From contig JAFCMP010000511.1 of the NCBI GenBank assembly GCA_017506865.1, positions 496,001-560,000 of the forward strand: a stretch of DNA of 64,000 nt. The letters are read 5' to 3'. Below the pieces are notes generated by a model. The model was not told the DNA's origin and searched no databases. It was given only the letters and a program-made list of their open reading frames with translations. How positions within the stretch are numbered: the stretch's first letter is position 1; the number at the start of each line of letters is the position of its first letter. Source of the DNA: Tribonema minus (lineage: Eukaryota; Sar; Xanthophyceae; Tribonematales; Tribonemataceae). Below, in pieces: positions 59,791 to 64,000 of the stretch. The position numbers were made by a program, and so were the translations under genes.

Positions 59791-60891
59791 ATGCCTAATT
59801 TGCAGCGTTCGTATGCCAGCGAGGACGTGGATCCCGCGGATGACACCAGCATCACTTTCCGCCGCGGCGGCGGCTGGATCTCACCAGCTGTACTCTACAA
59901 GCAGGTGTGTTGTGCGTGCTAGCCTCAGTTAGCCTTCGGCGTTTGATGCTTTGGTCGAATGGATCAGCAGCCAGGCGTTCATGCTGTTCACTGGCAATGA
60001 CTGTGGCCGAAAGCCGCATGCCCCTACGATGCTCGAACACTACATGACTCAGTTTGGCATTATTGGTCGCTGTTGGTGTGTGTGTTTTGTTCCGTAGATC
60101 TGGTTCAAAAGTACCTCAGCCTAATGCAATGAATTGCGAACGGCAACATCTTCAATTCTGCGCACACGTTCAAGCCATCGAGCGCTAACGCTCTTTTTGC
60201 CGGCCTGCAGAGGCTGCACCTGCCAGGCTGGCGCCCGCGGGTCTTCCACCTGCATGGAGCGGAGCTGACATACACCACACCTGAAGACAACTCTGCATCT
60301 GCCTTTTCCGGCATTTCTGCTGGCGACTGCGGCGGCAGCAGCAGCAGCAGCGCCAGCAGCAGCAGCAGCAGGCATCTCGCGGCGCCCTTCGCGGTGCTCT
60401 CCAGCAGCAACCGCGCCTGCCGCATTCACGTCGGCGGCTGCGCAGTCACCCGCGGAGACACCGTTGAAGTTGACGGTAGGACGCTCCACACGCTGCAACT
60501 TCGCGTCCCCGCGCACGCGTACACCGCCGCCGCGGACGGCCGGCCTGCGCAGCAATCGCAAGTGACGTGGCAGCTTGCAGCGGCATCGCCCGCGGCGGCG
60601 CAGGCCTGGGCGGACGCGCTGGCGGCGGCGGGGAGGCGCGGCGCGCCCGCGCAGGCGGCGGCGCCGAAGCGCGAGCGGCTGCAGCACGGCTCCGAGGGCT
60701 CTGAGCGCTGCTGCAATGTGGCAGCGCAGCAGCAGGAGCGCCAGTGCGGCGGCGAGAGCACGCGCAGCAACAGCAGCAGCAGCAGCGGCGCGGACCCGCC
60801 GGCCGGCGATGAGCGGGCCGCCGCTGCTTTGGGCCAGCAGCAGCGGCAGCAGCACCAGCGTCGGCACCAGGAGCAGCAGCACCAGCATCGG

Positions 60892-60932
<41 letters not shown>

Positions 60933-63900
60933 GGAGCAGCAGCAGCAGCAGCGGGAGCAGCAGCAGCAGCAGCAGCAGCGGTCGCCGCAAGCCAGTTCCA
61001 CGCAGTCGGAGTTCCGCGCACACGTGGACGCGCAGGTGTCGCGTGCTATGGCCGTCACCATGGACTGCGTCAAGGACGGGCACGAGGGGTGGGAGAACAT
61101 CACCAGCGGTTTCCTGGCGCGCCACGGCGTGGAGGCTTGGAGGAAGCCCACCAGCGGCACGGAGGTGTGCGTGCGGGGCGAGGGGGTCATTGACCATACC
61201 CCCAGGTGAGCGGTTTTGAAGTTTTTTGTGTAGCGTTGCGGCTTGAACTTGCGGCGTGCTGTACCGGGCTCGACACGGATCATGGCCTTGGGGTGGATCA
61301 CTCACAAGTCATAGACAAAATCATCGATTCTGATTTGGTTCTCGACATCGAACCTCCTGATGATTTGATTCACCAATGATGCAGGCTGCCTGGACGTTGA
61401 GCCCAAAAGCACCTGAAGTCTCAATTGGGTGCTGGACCTTTAGCACCCCTGCAGGGGGGTGTTGCGGCCACGGTGGCGCTCTGGCAGTGGCCTTGAACTA
61501 AAGCCTGCAGCGGGGACACGCAGAGACGTGTGTCAGTGTGCAATAGCATGGCAGGGTGCAGCAGCTGTCGCTTCGCCCCTGCGATCATGGCTATTGCAGT
61601 CCGAGAGCAAGAGAGGAGGTGGCCAAATATTACTGCTCAGAAAGGTCTCCTTTGACTGTCCTGGGTACACCGTGGCTTGTGCTTCGCAGCAAAACCTTGA
61701 CCTTCAAAACCTCAACCGCATCATGCGCAAGATCTCAGCGCGCAAACCCTCATCATCCCAAACCTGAACATCAGCATCGTGATGTTCAACTCAAACATGC
61801 CCCCAACAAACCCCAACAAACCTCATGACACACACCGTGCCCCCCCGCGCGCCCCTCCCCCCCGCAGGGCGATCCTGGAGACCATCCTCTCGCACGCGCA
61901 GGCGCTGCGCTGGAACGAGAACATTCTGCGCGGCGCGCGCCTCGCGGTGCTGGACGCGTGCACCAGCGTCGACCTCGTCACCTGGCGCCGCATCTGGCCG
62001 CTGCAGACGCGCGAGACGCTGCTGGGCGTGCGCTGGGCGCCGTACCGCGGGGCGGACGGGCGGCGCGGCGGCAGCGGCGGCGGCGGCGGCGGCGGTGGCA
62101 GCAACAGCGGCAGCGGTGGCGGCGGCAGCAGCAGCGATGCGGGGGGTGAGAGCGGCGGCACTAGCGGCGGCGGCGGCAGTAGCGGCAGTGGCAGTGGCGC
62201 ACTGATACTCGCAATGGCGAGCGTGGAGGCACCGCACTTGTGGGGCCACGACGAGGCGCGCGCGATTCGCGTCAACCTCATGACTGGCGGGTACGTACAT
62301 ACGGGCACGCCAGATGTGCCTTCTTGCTGTGACTGACGTCTCTCGTCAGCGCATTCAAGTCAGTACGTGAGCGGCCGCCCTCATGCGCCGCAGGATGTGG
62401 ATTGCCTGTCATGCTTCTCGTTATGATGTGCTGCGCGTGGTGGCGTGCGCAGCAGAGCGTGGACAATGCCAAGTAAGGGCTAGGGTTAGGGTTAGGTAAG
62501 GCAGCACCCTCTTAATGCCTGCAACTTGGCAGTAGATGAACTTACTGTTCAGTCCCCTTCACGCAGCGCAGGCGCGCGCCACAGCAGCTTAATGTTGCGG
62601 TCAGGGCTAGGGTCAGTGTTAGGGTTAGCTCAACAAACTGCAAATGTGCAAATGCTGCCATGCTTGTTATGTTGAGAGCGCATGCACACTCAGCAAAACT
62701 TGCTGATACACCATGCCAGGTGGCGCCTGTCAGCACCTGCCACTTGGCAGTAGAAGAGCAGGCTGACTCGCCTCCATCTCAGCCCCCTCCACACAGCACA
62801 TTTGCGCAGGGGCACCGTATCGCTCACCCCTCAAATTACCAAAGCACCAAAAACAATGGCACTTGTCTTCTTCCGTGGAGCGCATGCACATTTCAGAGGA
62901 GTTGCTGGTGTACCGCATGACATCAGAGTGTAGAACAAAAGCCATTGACACAAAGCTCTGCACTTGACCAGTCGAGCCGTGCTGAAGCGCGCCGCTGCCT
63001 CACATACATACATACCCCTTCGTCCCCGCCGCTCGCGCCGCAGGTGGCTGCTGCAGCCGCTGCCCGGCAGCACCGCGCGTGCCCCGCGCACGCACGTCAC
63101 CTACATTGCGCACTTCGACATACGCGGCACCGTCCCCCCGCGCATCGTCAAGATCATGGGCGCCGCGCAGCCCATACTCGTGTCCACCGTGCGTGCCGTG
63201 CTGGACAAAGATGCCAAAAAGGGGACCCCCACTACCGCCGCCGCGCACATACCCATCGTTGACAGCAACTACGATCTGTGGGTGGCGGTGGCAGGCCCCG
63301 GAGACGCCGTCGCCGCGCTGCCGGACGATGATGACGCTGCTGCCGCCGCCGCTGCAAACACGCACAGCAGCAGCGGCAGCAGCAGCAGCAGCGCCCCTCC
63401 GCCGCGGCGCGCGACGGGCTCGCCGCCAGGGCACGCGCCCTCCCATCAGTCCGCCACGCAGCGAGACGACGACGACGACGCCACGACAGACGCGGCGTCG
63501 GTATCGCCGATGTCGGATGCCGGCAGCCGCGGCGACGGCTGGGACGCCGCAGCCGCCGCTGCTGCCGCTGCCGGCGCGGCGCGCAGCGGCAGCGGCGCGC
63601 ATCAGCAGGCCAGCAGCATTTCAGCAGTCACCAGCGCGGCAGCTGCGCTGCTCTGGGCTGTGCTCAGCATTCTTTGGACCGCCGTTCTAGCACTGGCGCC
63701 GCTGGCTGTCTGCTGGGCATCGCATGGCGACGTCGCCGCTGTCGCCGCCACCGCCGCAGCCACGGGAGTCTGCGCGTACGCGACGCTCGGCGGCGGCGGC
63801 GGCGGCAGCGCTGTCGCGGCGGCAGGTGCGGTGAGGCGCGCGCTTGGGGCGCTGCAATCCCGTGCAGCGCCTTCTAGTGCTGCGGGGGCGCCCGCGATGC

Positions 63901-64000
63901 AGAAGGAGGCAGTGGCAGCGGGGGCGGCTGTGGGCAGCAACGGCGATGGCGGCAGCAGCGGCAGCTGTGGCTCTGCAGCGGAGCGCCATGTATTCTGCTT
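59791..64000 (+). CDS. PH-START lipid-transfer-type protein with membrane segments (3' end off the right edge)
   Basis: Exons: 59791-59904, 60211-61205, 61868-62290, 63044-64000 (open). Exon 1 ends GGGWISPAVLYKQ and exon 2 starts RLHLPGWRPRVFHLHGAELT, the first strands of a PH domain, which closes with TWQLAAASPAAAQAWADAL (to about residue 178). A Gln/Arg repeat (about 246-296, CAG-rich) follows. The START domain (about 300-560) shows EAWRKPTSGTEVCVRGEG, ILSHAQALRWNENILRGARL, VDLVTWRRIWPLQTRETLLG and HVTYIAHFDIRGTVPPRIVK, interrupted by a Gly/Ser-rich insert. Two hydrophobic segments lie near 712-735 (AALLWAVLSILWTAVLALAP) and 740-765. PH binds phosphoinositides and START binds a lipid, so a membrane-anchored lipid sensor or transfer protein is likely. 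PH-START pairs occur in plant EDR2-like proteins, but here membrane segments follow. Confidence 0.85.
60836..60982 (+). repeat. Coding CAG repeat (polyglutamine with Arg/Glu)
   Basis: Runs of CAGCAGCAG broken by CGG, GAG and CAC codons encode a Gln-rich segment between the PH and START domains. A similar but shorter CAG run codes for Gln in the NB-ARC gene at 39328-39375. Confidence 0.92.

Overview
The window looks like nuclear DNA of a eukaryotic microalga or alga-like protist. Genes are intron-rich with GT-AG introns that are often 0.5-2 kb long, exons are GC-rich, neighbouring genes tend to lie on opposite strands, and TTAGGG-type telomere-like repeats are scattered through introns. A GH16 laminarinase-type enzyme, an NB-ARC/TPR protein and the TTAGGG repeats would fit a stramenopile (brown or yellow-green algal lineage), but this is inference; nothing in the window names the species.

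Layout. From the left edge to 33,837 the minus strand carries one very large gene (gene A). I could trace 26 exons joined in consistent phase, giving 1,591 residues, and the gene runs off the left edge. It encodes a signal peptide, a GH16 beta-glucanase catalytic domain with the E-x-D-x-x-E motif, one CBM6 carbohydrate-binding module, and five further CBM6-like modules. Each of those five is cut into the same four pieces by introns that are all in phase 0. One intron holds an uninterrupted 1,152-residue LINE-type retrotransposon ORF (9,372-12,830). Upstream, at 35,098-37,516 (minus), is a second secreted-protein gene with an M72/M12-like metallopeptidase start. It faces an intronless NB-ARC/TPR gene (37,810-42,846, plus) across about 290 bp.

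The right half holds smaller genes: selenoprotein K (44,101-44,689, minus), read through an in-frame UGA and with a convincing SECIS hairpin 410 nt downstream; gene B, an unrecognised helical protein of 9 exons (45,619-53,105, plus); gene C, a two-exon protein with a helix-hairpin-helix C terminus (54,940-56,311, plus); complex I subunit NDUFA6/B14 (57,994-59,631, minus); and, sharing a 159-bp promoter region with NDUFA6, a PH-START protein with membrane segments (59,791 to the right edge, plus).

The most striking pattern is structural. Many exons of gene A, and two of gene B, are accompanied by one to ten decayed tandem copies of one of their splice junctions, meaning exon end plus flanking intron, sitting in the adjacent intron. 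Introns here appear to have grown by repeated duplication of exon edges. Two inverted-repeat elements with TA target sites, several dispersed repeat families, and an interstitial telomere array bracketed by a 26-bp direct repeat add to this picture.
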